From positions 11,696 to 75,078 of the forward strand of contig NZ_GG695972.1 of the NCBI RefSeq assembly GCF_000159955.1: DNA of 63,383 nucleotides. Direction: 5' to 3'. A program made the position numbers and the translations under genes. Origin of the DNA: Paenibacillus sp. oral taxon 786 str. D14 (GTDB taxonomy: Bacteria > Bacillota > Bacilli > Paenibacillales > Paenibacillaceae). Under the pieces are notes generated by a model. The model ran no database searches. It was not told the DNA's origin and was given only the letters and a program-made list of their open reading frames with translations. Of the stretch, positions 52,952 to 61,619 are shown in pieces (positions within the stretch are counted from its first letter, which is position 1; every line of letters begins with the position of its first letter).

Positions 52952-54685
52952 ATGGAGAATCAGGGGAAATCCTATGGAAAAGGAGCTAGAGGGCACGCGT
53001 TTTCGCTCGGCCGGAAGCTGACGGCGGCTTTTATCACGGTATCGCTGCTGGTGGGGGTCATTGCTGGAGTGGCCTACGTGTTCTTGAACCGGATGGATCA
53101 GAACTATTCCGAGCTGCTTGAGCAAAATACGGCGGCACGGGATCAAGCGGCCAAGCTGGAGATGGAGACGCAGCGTCAGAACAGTCTCTTGTTTAGTTAT
53201 ATCGTGGAGCCTTCGTCCGAGAAGGAACAGCTATTGACGGGAGCCAATGATGAATTGAATAGGATCATCGGCCAAATCGTAAGCGCTTCCGAAGGTGAAG
53301 AGCAGGGGGCGGTTGCTTCCTCGTTATCGGAATCCAATGCGACGTTTGCTCGCTTGCTGACGAAGGTTCGCGATTACGTACAATCGGGAAAGCCGGATTT
53401 GGCGAAAGCGGAAGCGTTGATGTGGGCGATTCCGACATCGGATACGATGATTCAAGGGGCGAGTGAATTGCGGACGCTGCAGGAGAGCGCGCTTCAGGCG
53501 AAATTGGCCGAGTTCAAGAAAGAATCGGCGATCACTTTGTGGATTTTAGTGATATGCGGGGCCATCGCGATCCTCTTCGCCGTCTTGACCGGTGTCCTGT
53601 TGTCCCGGCAAATCGTCAAACCGATGCGAGTGATGGTGAAGGGGGCCCGCGAGCTGGCAGACGGCGATTTAACCCTTGCAGAGATCGCTGTGAGAAACCG
53701 CGATGAGATTGGGGAATTGGCGGCTGCGTTTAACCATATGAGACGAAGCTGGCAGGAGATGATCCGCAATCTGGGGCGGCATGCCGGACGCGTTGCAACA
53801 TCGGCGGATCAGCTGCGGCACCAGTCGGAGCAGTTCCGTGCCTCCTCCGGGGAAATTTCGGACATCATGGGCCAAATTTCGTCCGGAAGCGAGGAGCAGG
53901 TGCAAAGTGTCGAGCTGGGCGTGGCCCAAGTGACGATGATGGCTGCCGGAGCCCGGGAGATGGCAGGCCTCGCGGATGACGCCCGCCAGGAATCGGAGGC
54001 GGCGGTGCAAGAAACGCGGGCCGGCGAGGACATCGTCGCGTCAGCAGCGGCGCAGATGGCGTCGATCCAGCGGCAGATGGACGAGCTGCGCGCCTTCATC
54101 GAGCGGCTGGGCGTTCGCTCCGGCCAAATTGCGGAGGCTGCTGAGCTGATTGCCGGGATCGCCAAGCAGACGCAGATGCTGTCGCTGAACGCCTCCATCG
54201 AGGCGGCGCGGGCCGGGGAAGCCGGTAAAGGGTTCGCCGTGGTCGCCGGCGAGGTGCGCAAGCTGTCGGCGGAGACCGGGGCGGCGGCTGCAGGTGTAGC
54301 CGAGATGCTCGAAGGCGTGCGCAGCGAGATGGAGCTTGTGATTGAGGCGGGGCAAGCTGGTTCGCAGGAGGTCGCGGCCGGTATTGCCACAGTTCAGCAG
54401 GCCGGCGAGGTGTTCACGAGCATCCGTCAGGCGGTCGAGCAGGTGGCCGGCCGAATCAGCCGGGTGACCGGGCAGGCCGAGCAATTGTACTCCCAATCGG
54501 ATGCTGTGGTTCAGGCGATCGCCACGATCGATCGGGTTGCGCAGCAGACCGCCAGCGGCTCCCGCGAGGTCTACGCGCACACCGAGGAGCAATACGCCGG
54601 CGTTGAAGAAATGATGGCTTCGATGGAGGGGCTCAGTCAGTTGTCTGAGGAATTGCAGGCGATGATCGGCAAGTTTAAAGTGTAA
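52952..54685 (+). CDS. Methyl-accepting chemotaxis protein with four-helix-bundle sensor
   Basis: This 577-residue receptor has a first membrane span ([21 protein letters not shown], about 25-46) and an extracellular helical sensor of about 140 residues. A second span ([20 protein letters not shown]) and a HAMP domain ([20 protein letters not shown]) follow. The signalling hairpin reads [20 protein letters not shown] and [13 protein letters not shown]. It relays attractant or repellent signals to CheA at the cell pole. An ATG at 52952 after GGGGGGAC is used. Its end overlaps the converging exporter gene by 11 bases (54675-54685). Confidence 0.93.
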   Translation: MENQGKSYGKGARGHAFSLGRKLTAAFITVSLLVGVIAGVAYVFLNRMDQNYSELLEQNTAARDQAAKLEMETQRQNSLLFSYIVEPSSEKEQLLTGANDELNRIIGQIVSASEGEEQGAVASSLSESNATFARLLTKVRDYVQSGKPDLAKAEALMWAIPTSDTMIQGASELRTLQESALQAKLAEFKKESAITLWILVICGAIAILFAVLTGVLLSRQIVKPMRVMVKGARELADGDLTLAEIAVRNRDEIGELAAAFNHMRRSWQEMIRNLGRHAGRVATSADQLRHQSEQFRASSGEISDIMGQISSGSEEQVQSVELGVAQVTMMAAGAREMAGLADDARQESEAAVQETRAGEDIVASAAAQMASIQRQMDELRAFIERLGVRSGQIAEAAELIAGIAKQTQMLSLNASIEAARAGEAGKGFAVVAGEVRKLSAETGAAAAGVAEMLEGVRSEMELVIEAGQAGSQEVAAGIATVQQAGEVFTSIRQAVEQVAGRISRVTGQAEQLYSQSDAVVQAIATIDRVAQQTASGSREVYAHTEEQYAGVEEMMASMEGLSQLSEELQAMIGKFKV

Positions 54686-55766
54686 ACGATAGCCAGGCCC
54701 CGATCGACAACAGCGCCGATACGATCAACATTGCAAACAGCGGACGCAGTGCTTTGGAGCGCAGCTCCCGCAGGTTGACGTTGAGCCCCAAGCCCACCAT
54801 GGCCATCGTCATCAGAAAACTGGTCAAGGTGGACATGCCGTCGAGTACTGTAGAAGGTACCGGAATCCATGTTCCGAACGCATAGGTTCCGAGCATGCTG
54901 GCGGCGAGAAAGCCAAGCAGAAACCAAGGGAACGGGACAGTGGCCCGAGGACCGTCTGGGTATCCGGCCACCGCCCCTGGAGTCGCCTGGTTCCCTTCTG
55001 CCTTCCGCCCGGCTCGCTTCATGACGTACATCAGCAGGAAGCTGAGCGGAATCAGCAGGAACACGCGACCCAATTTGGCTAATAAAGCGACCGCCAGGGC
55101 ATCCGGACCGGCTGGTTCGGCGGCGAGCGCCACATGGGCGATTTCGTGCAGGCTGACGCCGCTCCAAACCCCGTATTGAAGCGGGGACATTGGAAGCACC
55201 GGTCGAAGGAATGTATACGCCACAGAGAATAGCGTACCGATCAAAGCCACCATTCCTGCGCCGATGGCGGTATCGCCTTCTTTGGCTTTGAGGATCGGCG
55301 AGACGGCTGCGATCGCTGCTGCCCCGCACACCCCGGTGCCGATGCCCAGCAGCAGGGAAAGTGCGAAATCGGCCTTCAACCATTTGCCGATCAGCAGGGT
55401 GGCGAGAATGCTGAAAAAGATCGTTGCCGCGTCCCGCGCGAGCAGCGGCAGGCCCTGTTGCAGCACGATATTTAAGTTCAGTTTCAGCCCGAACAGAACA
55501 ATCGCCAGCCGCAGCAGCTTTTGCGAAGTGAACTGGATCCCTGGTCGTAAGGTTTCCGGGTATCCGACGAATTGCCGATATAGAACGGCCAAAAGGATGG
55601 AACAAGCAAGCTGGCCGACCCGGTCGAAGCCCGGCAAACGGGCGAGTCCGAAGCCGAGCAATGCGATTACGATGGTAAAGCCGATGCCTCCGAGCAGGAG
55701 ATCGGCTTTTTTTGCCGGTTGCGGCATTGCCGAAACCGTTTCGGATTGAGTTAAGGGAGTCTCCAT
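54675..55766 (-). CDS. YeiH-family putative sulfate/thiosulfate-type exporter
   Basis: This 363-residue membrane protein has about ten spans and the YeiH (PF03601) pattern: [38 protein letters not shown] and [12 protein letters not shown]. Members are annotated as putative sulfate exporters, and E. coli YeiH is transcribed divergently from a LysR regulator, as here. GGAGGTGG lies six bases before the ATG at 55766. The substrate is not settled for the family. The 3' end overlaps the chemoreceptor gene tail to tail. Confidence 0.9.
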   Translation of the reverse strand: METPLTQSETVSAMPQPAKKADLLLGGIGFTIVIALLGFGLARLPGFDRVGQLACSILLAVLYRQFVGYPETLRPGIQFTSQKLLRLAIVLFGLKLNLNIVLQQGLPLLARDAATIFFSILATLLIGKWLKADFALSLLLGIGTGVCGAAAIAAVSPILKAKEGDTAIGAGMVALIGTLFSVAYTFLRPVLPMSPLQYGVWSGVSLHEIAHVALAAEPAGPDALAVALLAKLGRVFLLIPLSFLLMYVMKRAGRKAEGNQATPGAVAGYPDGPRATVPFPWFLLGFLAASMLGTYAFGTWIPVPSTVLDGMSTLTSFLMTMAMVGLGLNVNLRELRSKALRPLFAMLIVSALLSIGAWLSFTL

Positions 55767-55829
55767 TTGTATCCACCTCCGTTGATTTGCCTTTTCAGCA
55801 TAATTCGGCTTTAATAATAAGTAAAATAA

Positions 55830-55849
55830 ATCATTAATATAATAATGAT
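55830..55849. promoter_or_regulatory. Candidate LysR-type operator between divergent genes
   Basis: A perfect 7-6-7 inverted repeat (ATCATTA, six bases, TAATGAT) lies in the AT-rich gap between the exporter gene and the divergent LysR gene, 63 and 49 bases from the two starts. LysR regulators commonly bind such dyads and regulate both neighbours. Confidence 0.55.
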
Positions 55850-55898
55850 AAGTATATGATTATGTAATGAGGATAATGGAAGAGGAGGAGGGAGCCGG

Positions 55899-56783
55899 AT
55901 GGACCCGGCGTTGGAGGTATTCATTGCCGTAGTGGAGAAGCAAAGTTTTACCCGGGCTGCCGAAGCGCTTCATATGACGCAGCCGGCAGTCAGCCAATAT
56001 ATCCGTTCTCTGGAGCAGGTGCTGGGGACGAAGTTGCTTGATCGCAGTAATAAATACGTGCGTCTGAACCCGGCAGGACAAATCGTATATCACCATGCCC
56101 GGGAAATATCCGGATTGTATACGCGAATGCAGTATCTCATTGACGATATGAAACATGCGGCGCGGGGGAATTTGACCATTGGTGCCAGCTACACGTATGG
56201 AGAGTACGTTCTGCCGCATCTCTTGGCAGAGATGATGGTCGAGTACCCCGCGATCAAACCGGCGATCACGATCGGAAATTCCAAGGAGATCGAGGAACTG
56301 GTGGGAAGCGGCCGGCTGGATGTGGGGATCATCGAAGGAGAGTTTCGGGATGAGCGCTTTCGGATCGAGCCGATCGCTGATGACGCAATGTATGTAGTCG
56401 TACCGACCGGACACCGTTATACGGAGCGGAAGGGCCTTCGTCTTGCCGATTTGCGTGAGGAGACCTGGATCGTCCGGGAAGTCGGCTCGGGAACGCGCGA
56501 AGCGGCGAATCAGTTGTTTGACCTTCATCATTTTCATCCGGAGCGTTTGATGGAATTTGGCAGTACGCAAATCATCAAGGAATCGGTAGAGGCGGGGCTA
56601 GGGATTAGCCTGCTGTCCCAAACGGCGGTGCGGAAGGAACTCGCACTCGGGACGTTGCGGCTCCTGGAGGTGGAGGGGATGCCGTATTTCCGCCAATTTT
56701 CGCTTATTTCACAGGCTTCGCCCTTTTACACAAAAGCAATGGATGTGTTCATGGAACTAGCGCGGGGGCACCACCCTTTTTAG
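55899..56783 (+). CDS. LysR-family transcriptional regulator (YeiE/CysL-like)
   Basis: This 294-residue LysR regulator has an N-terminal winged helix (FTRAAEALHMTQPAVSQYIR, residues 17-36). The C-terminal periplasmic-binding-like effector domain shows LTIGASYTYGEYVLPHLLAE and SGRLDVGIIEGEF. It is divergent from the YeiH-type exporter gene, an arrangement shared with E. coli yeiE/yeiH, and similar regulators (CysL) govern sulfur metabolism in B. subtilis. GAGGAGGGAG precedes the ATG. It probably controls the exporter and itself through the dyad at 55830-55849. Confidence 0.92.
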   Translation: MDPALEVFIAVVEKQSFTRAAEALHMTQPAVSQYIRSLEQVLGTKLLDRSNKYVRLNPAGQIVYHHAREISGLYTRMQYLIDDMKHAARGNLTIGASYTYGEYVLPHLLAEMMVEYPAIKPAITIGNSKEIEELVGSGRLDVGIIEGEFRDERFRIEPIADDAMYVVVPTGHRYTERKGLRLADLREETWIVREVGSGTREAANQLFDLHHFHPERLMEFGSTQIIKESVEAGLGISLLSQTAVRKELALGTLRLLEVEGMPYFRQFSLISQASPFYTKAMDVFMELARGHHPF

Positions 56784-56840
56784 ACAATCTTCGTAATCAA
56801 ATGTTATAATGGCACTTTAATTCAAGGAGATGATATAACG

Positions 56841-57959
56841 ATGAACGATGGAGAAGGCTTCTTGGACTTCTTCACACAGCTTGGATGGGTGAATACGGGG
56901 ATCACCATCGGAATTATTGCGCTATTCGCCCTGTTTAACAAAGGATTCGTAAAATTGACTTTTACCCTGCTGAACCGCAGAAGAACTGCGGCGTTCGGCG
57001 GGAGGGAAGTATGGAGACAAGTGCTGGAGCGGCCTTTTCGGTGGTTATTCATTCTGATTGGCCTTGAAATAGGGTTGAAATATTTGCTGCCGCGCAATGT
57101 GGAAATCGCCGTAGGCCTGGATCCCTTATTCCGCAGCGGCGTCATCGCCTTGATCGGATGGGGGATGTACATCCTATCCGCCCAATCCTCGGTGATGCTG
57201 GAGGGATTAAGCCGCAAAATCCGATTAGACGATGCAAGCATGCTTATTCCGTTCTTATCGAAGGTCCTCCGGATCGTTGTGGTTATCATAACTGTAGCCT
57301 TAATTGGGGCGGAATGGGGATTTAGCATCAATGGACTGGTGGCCGGCATGGGGTTAGGCAGCTTAGCCGTAGCTTTGGCTGCCAAAGATACGTTAGGGAA
57401 CATCTTTGGCGGCATTGTGATTATTTTGGAAAAGCCTTTTTCCAAAGGAGATTGGATTCTGACGCCCACCGCTGAAGGCACGGTGGAGGATATTACTTTT
57501 CGCAGCACGAAGATCCGCACCTTCGCTGATGCGGTGATTACCGTTCCCAATGCTCAACTGGCAGATCAGCCAATCACGAACTGGAGCAAAATGGGTAAGC
57601 GAAGAGTGACTTTTACACTTCCTGTGGCGCTGGACTCTGATCGGGAGCGGATGATGGCAGCCATCCATCGAATCGAACAACTGCTACGCGACAACGAGCA
57701 AATCGACCCAGGCACCATTTTCGTGAAGTTTACGGATTTTAACGAGAGCAGCTTAGGCATTTTCATCTATTACTTCACGCGATCAACCGTTTGGGGAGAG
57801 TACTTGTCAGTGCGTCAGGAAATGAATCTGGCCTTTATGCAGGTGCTGGAGGAAGAGGGGATTAAGCTGGCTTATCCGGCACAACGTGTATTTTTCGAAT
57901 CGGCGCCGGAAACGTCCGGTGAGGTGGACACCACCCGCTCGAGACAATATGAGGTCTGA
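56841..57959 (+). CDS. MscS-family mechanosensitive ion channel
   Basis: This 372-residue protein has four or five membrane spans at the N-terminus, and the pore-lining TM3 GMGLGSLAVALAAKDTLGNI is followed by the beta-domain start FGGIVIILEKPFSKGDWI. The C-terminal cytoplasmic cage ends near residue 350, with a short hydrophilic tail. It releases solutes on hypo-osmotic shock, complementing the MscL encoded elsewhere in this window. AAGGAGATG lies about nine bases before the ATG. A strong hairpin terminator follows within 50 bases. Confidence 0.93.
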   Translation: MNDGEGFLDFFTQLGWVNTGITIGIIALFALFNKGFVKLTFTLLNRRRTAAFGGREVWRQVLERPFRWLFILIGLEIGLKYLLPRNVEIAVGLDPLFRSGVIALIGWGMYILSAQSSVMLEGLSRKIRLDDASMLIPFLSKVLRIVVVIITVALIGAEWGFSINGLVAGMGLGSLAVALAAKDTLGNIFGGIVIILEKPFSKGDWILTPTAEGTVEDITFRSTKIRTFADAVITVPNAQLADQPITNWSKMGKRRVTFTLPVALDSDRERMMAAIHRIEQLLRDNEQIDPGTIFVKFTDFNESSLGIFIYYFTRSTVWGEYLSVRQEMNLAFMQVLEEEGIKLAYPAQRVFFESAPETSGEVDTTRSRQYEV

Positions 57960-57961
57960 AT

Positions 57962-58007
57962 GCCAACCATCCCGCGGCGGGTTGCTCGCGGGATGGTTGG
58001 CGTTTTT
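57962..58007 (+). terminator. Rho-independent terminator after the MscS gene
   Basis: A GCCAACCATCCCGCG/CGCGGGATGGTTGGC long stem is followed by GTTTTT, three bases after the stop codon. Confidence 0.93.
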
Positions 58008-58195
58008 AGCAAAGATCAAATTCAAAGCTTTATTAAAGAAAACGACATTAAGACGGCTGGCGATATCCAGAACGCGCTTAAGAAGCCGTCGCAGCGGCGC
58101 TAAAGCCGATTTACAAGGCGGTCAACGAACAGGCTGCCGCAGCCGCGATGGATGAGTTTGAAGCCGTATGGGGCAAGAAATTCCACACGTCGTAA
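58005..58195 (+). pseudogene. IS256-family transposase remnant
   Basis: The first part reads FSKDQIQSFIKENDIKT then AGDIQNALK, which resembles the N-terminus of IS256-type transposases. After a frame change near 58080 the next part reads ALKPIYKAVNEQAAAA and MDEFEAVWGKKF, which matches a segment from the middle of the same transposase family. The two lie next to each other with most of the protein missing, so the element has an internal deletion and a frameshift. No start codon and no clear terminal inverted repeats are visible. It is a dead fragment squeezed between the MscS terminator and a chemoreceptor gene. Confidence 0.75.
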
Positions 58196-58293
58196 GCTTT
58201 GTCGAATTGGTTATTAACCAGTTTAACAAGAGCGATATTAATCCTGTCGCTATAGTTCCAATCAAAAGTTGTTAACGTGCATTTGACTATGGT

Positions 58294-58320
58294 TAAATGG
58301 AACTATATATTGGACTATAT
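58294..58320 (+). promoter_or_regulatory. SigD-type promoter of the second chemoreceptor
   Basis: TAAA at 58294-58297, 15 bases, then GACTATAT at 58313-58320 match the SigD consensus (TAAA, N15, GCCGATAT) with two mismatches. It lies about 115 bases before the receptor start. Its position also argues against the upstream ATG at 58297 as a translation start. Confidence 0.6.
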
Positions 58321-58434
58321 AATGAACATCACACGATAGATTTAGAATCAAATGCCTATCTTAAAGATAGGAGGAGATACTTGGAGCGGAAAAACAATGT
58401 GCTTTATACTACGAATAAACCAGGTGATACTAAG

Positions 58435-59715
58435 ATGAATCGAATTCGCAATATTTCTATCCGGACCCGGATCATGGTGCTTGTCTTCTTGGCCATGTTC
58501 GTCTCCAATACCGCTCTAATTGCAACCTTATCCTATAGCCAGAGTAATGATTTTTTTCAACTGATTACCCCCTCTTTGGGATTAAAGGCATTGATCATTT
58601 TTCTCATTTTCCAAGTGATATCTGCGTTTATCTCCGAAGCTTTTCTAGTTCGTCCGCTTAAAGAAGGCGCGAAGCTCGCTAATTCTATGGCCGATAACGA
58701 TCTATCGACGCAAATACATACGTTTCAGCAAGGGGAAGCCGGGCAAATGATCTTCTCGCTTCAGAAGGCCAGAGATAACTTGAAGCATTTGATCGCATCC
58801 ATCCAATCCTCCTCCGAACGAGTGACGCTGTCTTCGGAAGAGTTAAACCGCATCATTGAGCAGGCGAATGGGCAGATGCACGGAATCAACAAGGGTATCA
58901 AGGATTTGCTGAACGTATTTACTCAAAACGCGGAAAGCATGAAGCAAACGGCCATTGCCATTTCGGAGATTACGAACCATTCGCAGACGACAGCAGAACT
59001 TGCTAACCAAATTGCCGAGCGGGCCCAATTGGTGATGAATTCCGCAGAAGGCGGGAAGCGTTCGGTGGAATCGATCGTTGAGGCGATTAGTGAGCTGGCG
59101 GTGAATACGAAGCACGTCAACAGTGAGGTACTTGGGCTTGAGGAACAGAGTCAGAAAATTACCGAGGTTGTCAGCATTATTCAACAAATTTCCGAACAGA
59201 CTCACCTGTTATCCCTTAACGCCGCGATTGAAGCGGCCCGGGCCGGGGAAGAGGGCAGAGGGTTCGCGGTGGTAGCCGGACAAATCCGGAAATTAGCCGA
59301 GGATACGAACCGCTCCCTGCAGGAAATCAGCAGCTTGGTTGAAGATATGACCGTTCGTACCGGCAGTGTGGTATCTGCGGTTGCCCAGACGGAAGAGAAG
59401 GTTCAGCAGGGCGTAACGCAATCGGAGAACGTGAAGATCAATATCGAGCAAATCATGGACAATATGGAGAACACCTTCGCCATGTTGAACGATATTTCCG
59501 ATGGGGTTACCACCCAAGCCGCAGCGCTGGAGGAAATGACTGCAACGCTGGAGGATGTGAACACCACGATCGAGTCTGGCTTGCAAGTGTCCGGCGATAT
59601 CCAAGATCAGCTTGGTACGCAGGAACGGATCTTCGGTGATATCGAGAAGACCTCCTGTAAGTTGGTCGAACTGTCCGAGAATATGAACGGATTGACGAAC
59701 GTGTTTAAGCTATAA
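58435..59715 (+). CDS. Methyl-accepting chemotaxis protein lacking an extracellular sensor
   Basis: This 426-residue receptor has two close membrane segments ([20 protein letters not shown] and [15 protein letters not shown]) with only about 15 residues between them, so no periplasmic-type ligand domain. A HAMP region ([17 protein letters not shown]) and the signalling domain with [20 protein letters not shown] and [14 protein letters not shown] follow. It may sense membrane state, energy or a partner protein. The ATG at 58435 has AGGTGAT seven bases upstream; an ATG at 58297 lies inside the promoter. A terminator follows at 59735-59769. Confidence 0.9.
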   Translation: MNRIRNISIRTRIMVLVFLAMFVSNTALIATLSYSQSNDFFQLITPSLGLKALIIFLIFQVISAFISEAFLVRPLKEGAKLANSMADNDLSTQIHTFQQGEAGQMIFSLQKARDNLKHLIASIQSSSERVTLSSEELNRIIEQANGQMHGINKGIKDLLNVFTQNAESMKQTAIAISEITNHSQTTAELANQIAERAQLVMNSAEGGKRSVESIVEAISELAVNTKHVNSEVLGLEEQSQKITEVVSIIQQISEQTHLLSLNAAIEAARAGEEGRGFAVVAGQIRKLAEDTNRSLQEISSLVEDMTVRTGSVVSAVAQTEEKVQQGVTQSENVKINIEQIMDNMENTFAMLNDISDGVTTQAAALEEMTATLEDVNTTIESGLQVSGDIQDQLGTQERIFGDIEKTSCKLVELSENMNGLTNVFKL

Positions 59716-59734
59716 TCCATCAATACGGCATTAG

Positions 59735-59769
59735 AAAGGGCGTCTGATTTTTACAGACGTCCTTTTTCT
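59735..59769 (+). terminator. Rho-independent terminator after the second chemoreceptor
   Basis: An AAAGG-GCGTCTG / CAGACGT-CCTTT stem with a short AT loop is followed by TTTTTCTT, about 20 bases after the stop. Confidence 0.88.
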
Positions 59770-59926
59770 TCCTTCCTTCTGAACGAAAGGGATAATTCTG
59801 TAAGGAGGCTTTCAAGACCTATACCGCCCAATCCATCCAAATCATCGATTCCTGCTTCAAATGGCGCTATAATAAGCATGATCATACAAACTAGACAGAC
59901 AGCATGGGAGAGGAGCGGCGAGGAGC

Positions 59927-61042
59927 ATGTATGGAAATGATGGGGTACTGGATAGGCGGACACTGAAGGCGGCCTTTGACCGGACGGTTTATCAAGTGGT
60001 GGGCCACGGAAAACGGAATGTAGAGGTGCTGAAGCAGGCTTTTGCCGAGATCAGCGGCGGGGTAGACAGCGACATGTACGGTACAGGACAAGCGCTGGAA
60101 GCCTTCGAAAGGAAAATGGCTGCGGTGCTCGGCAAGGAGTCGGCTGTATTTTTTCCGAGCGGCACGATGGCGCAGCAAATTGCTTTACGGATTTGGTGCG
60201 ACCGCAAAGGATCGAAACGTGTGGCCTATCATCCTTTATGCCATTTGGAAATTCATGAGGAAGACGGATTAAAGGAACTGCACGGGCTGGAGCCGATTCT
60301 CCTGGCGGATAAGGATCGGCTGATTGAGATGGAGGACGTTCGGCAACTGCCGGAGGATGTCTCGTGCCTGCTGCTGGAGCTGCCGCAGCGCGAAATCGGC
60401 GGTCAGCTGCCGCCGTTCGCGGAGCTTGAAGCCATTTCCGCCTACTGCCAGGAGCGGGGCATTAAGCTGCATCTGGACGGAGCCCGACTGTTCGAAGTGT
60501 TGCCTTACTACGAAAAAACCGCCGCAGAGGTTTGCGCCCTGTTCGACAGCGTCTATATCTCGTTCTACAAAGGCATCGGCGGAATCGCCGGAGCCATATT
60601 GGCAGGGGATCCGGAGCTGACGAAGGAATCTAAGGTGTGGAAAAGACGCCATGGCGGGGATCTCATCAGCTTGTATCCTTATTTTCTGAGTGCGGATTAC
60701 TACTATGAGCAGCGCATAGGAAAGATGGGGATGTATTATCGGCAAGCGCAGGAGCTCTCCAGTCTGTTTAATCAATGTCATCGGATGAAGACCGTCCCGG
60801 CGATCCCGGTGTCGAACATGTTCCATGTTCATTCGGACGTTCCCAAGGATCGATTGGAGCCCGTGCTGATTGAGGTATATCGGGAAACCGGGGTTGGCTT
60901 AACCTCTTTCGTCAAGGAGAAGGCAGATGGGGGAAGTACCTTTGAAATCAGTATCGGAGATCGCTATAGCGAGGTGCCGGAAGATCGGCTGCAGCTGGCG
61001 TTCGAGCTGCTGGATAAGAAGTTGAGAGGACTCTCGTTTTAA
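59927..61042 (+). CDS. Threonine aldolase / beta-eliminating lyase family PLP enzyme
   Basis: This 371-residue fold-type I PLP enzyme resembles low-specificity threonine aldolases: GVDSDMYGTGQALEAFERKM at the start, SAVFFPSGTMAQQIALR, HLDGARLFEVLPYYEKT, and a PLP lysine K215 in YISFYKGIGGIAGAIL. Such enzymes split threonine or allo-threonine into glycine and acetaldehyde. The exact specificity is uncertain because the usual SxSKxLG active-site context reads SFYKGIG here. GCGAGGAGC precedes the ATG. It is monocistronic, ending with a strong terminator. Confidence 0.87.
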   Translation: MYGNDGVLDRRTLKAAFDRTVYQVVGHGKRNVEVLKQAFAEISGGVDSDMYGTGQALEAFERKMAAVLGKESAVFFPSGTMAQQIALRIWCDRKGSKRVAYHPLCHLEIHEEDGLKELHGLEPILLADKDRLIEMEDVRQLPEDVSCLLLELPQREIGGQLPPFAELEAISAYCQERGIKLHLDGARLFEVLPYYEKTAAEVCALFDSVYISFYKGIGGIAGAILAGDPELTKESKVWKRRHGGDLISLYPYFLSADYYYEQRIGKMGMYYRQAQELSSLFNQCHRMKTVPAIPVSNMFHVHSDVPKDRLEPVLIEVYRETGVGLTSFVKEKADGGSTFEISIGDRYSEVPEDRLQLAFELLDKKLRGLSF

Positions 61043-61064
61043 ACCTGTATCGGTTTGAGATCAG

Positions 61065-61108
61065 AACACCGTAGGAAGCGACTGGATGTCGCTCCTTACG
61101 GTGTTTTT
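61065..61108 (+). terminator. Rho-independent terminator after the aldolase-family gene
   Basis: An AACACCGTAGGAAGCGAC / GTCGCTCCTTACGGTGTT long stem with a small mismatch is followed by six T residues. Confidence 0.93.
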
Positions 61109-61290
61109 TGCATGTATGCTTCGATAATTCAAGCCTGCCCTCAAAAATGAATGCAAGAGGATGATGTATGCGCTTCCTCGAACAAGGTCGATCCCATTTT
61201 CCGACCCATTCGCCTTTTCCTCATCTTTACACTTCTTGAGGCGGGGAGTATGATTCATCCGTAGCAATTTGATATGGCGAAAATACCTGA
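61109..61290. other. Upstream region of the kimA riboswitch
   Basis: No gene seen. This stretch should hold the kimA promoter. A TTGAGG near 61233 is a possible -35 box, but no matching -10 is convincing. Confidence 0.35.
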
Positions 61291-61462
61291 TCGCTGAGTT
61301 CTTTCTTTATTTCAGAAAGAAACGGGGGAACCAATGAAACGCGTCCAAAAGGGCGGGTTTCCGGGGTGAATCGCTTGATTTGGCCAACTTGGCCAAACTG
61401 CGTAGGGCTGCTTTCGTGCCCGAATCCGTCAGCTAACTCCGTAAGCGTCCGAAAGAGGGAAT
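61291..61462 (+). ncRNA. c-di-AMP riboswitch (ydaO-yuaA type)
   Basis: The region upstream of kimA contains the conserved blocks of the ydaO aptamer in order: a 5' stem with CGGGGGAACCAATG, then GGGGTGAATCGC, a variable hairpin (TTGGCCAACTTGGCCAA), GCGTAGGGC, then GCCCGAATCCGTCAGCTAAC, CGTAAGCGTC and GAGGGAA. This is the class that binds cyclic di-AMP. A terminator hairpin follows at 61495-61530. Ligand binding is expected to favour termination and switch off the potassium importer, as described for B. subtilis kimA (ydaO). Confidence 0.93.
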
Positions 61463-61494
61463 TGTCGCAGTGATCTGCTTGAACTTTTTAAAGC

Positions 61495-61530
61495 GGCTGC
61501 GGGAAGGTCCAACTTTCCTGCGGCCTTTTT
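61495..61530 (+). terminator. Expression-platform terminator of the c-di-AMP riboswitch
   Basis: A GGCTGCGGGAAGG / CTTTCCTGCGGCC stem (13 pairs including G-U) is followed by five T residues. It lies 33 bases after the aptamer and 89 bases before kimA. Confidence 0.9.
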
Positions 61531-61619
61531 GTGTTGTTCGCTGCAGGAATGGGAAGCCTAAAGGACTACGAGCGGATCAGGATTGAAGGCTATTTTGAGA
61601 ATGAAAAGAGGATTTCATC

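Noticed and set aside
58297..58434. 46-residue N-terminal extension of the second chemoreceptor
   Set aside because: It overlaps a good SigD-type promoter, lacks a ribosome binding site, and the true membrane-spanning start follows the ATG at 58435 with AGGTGAT in front.
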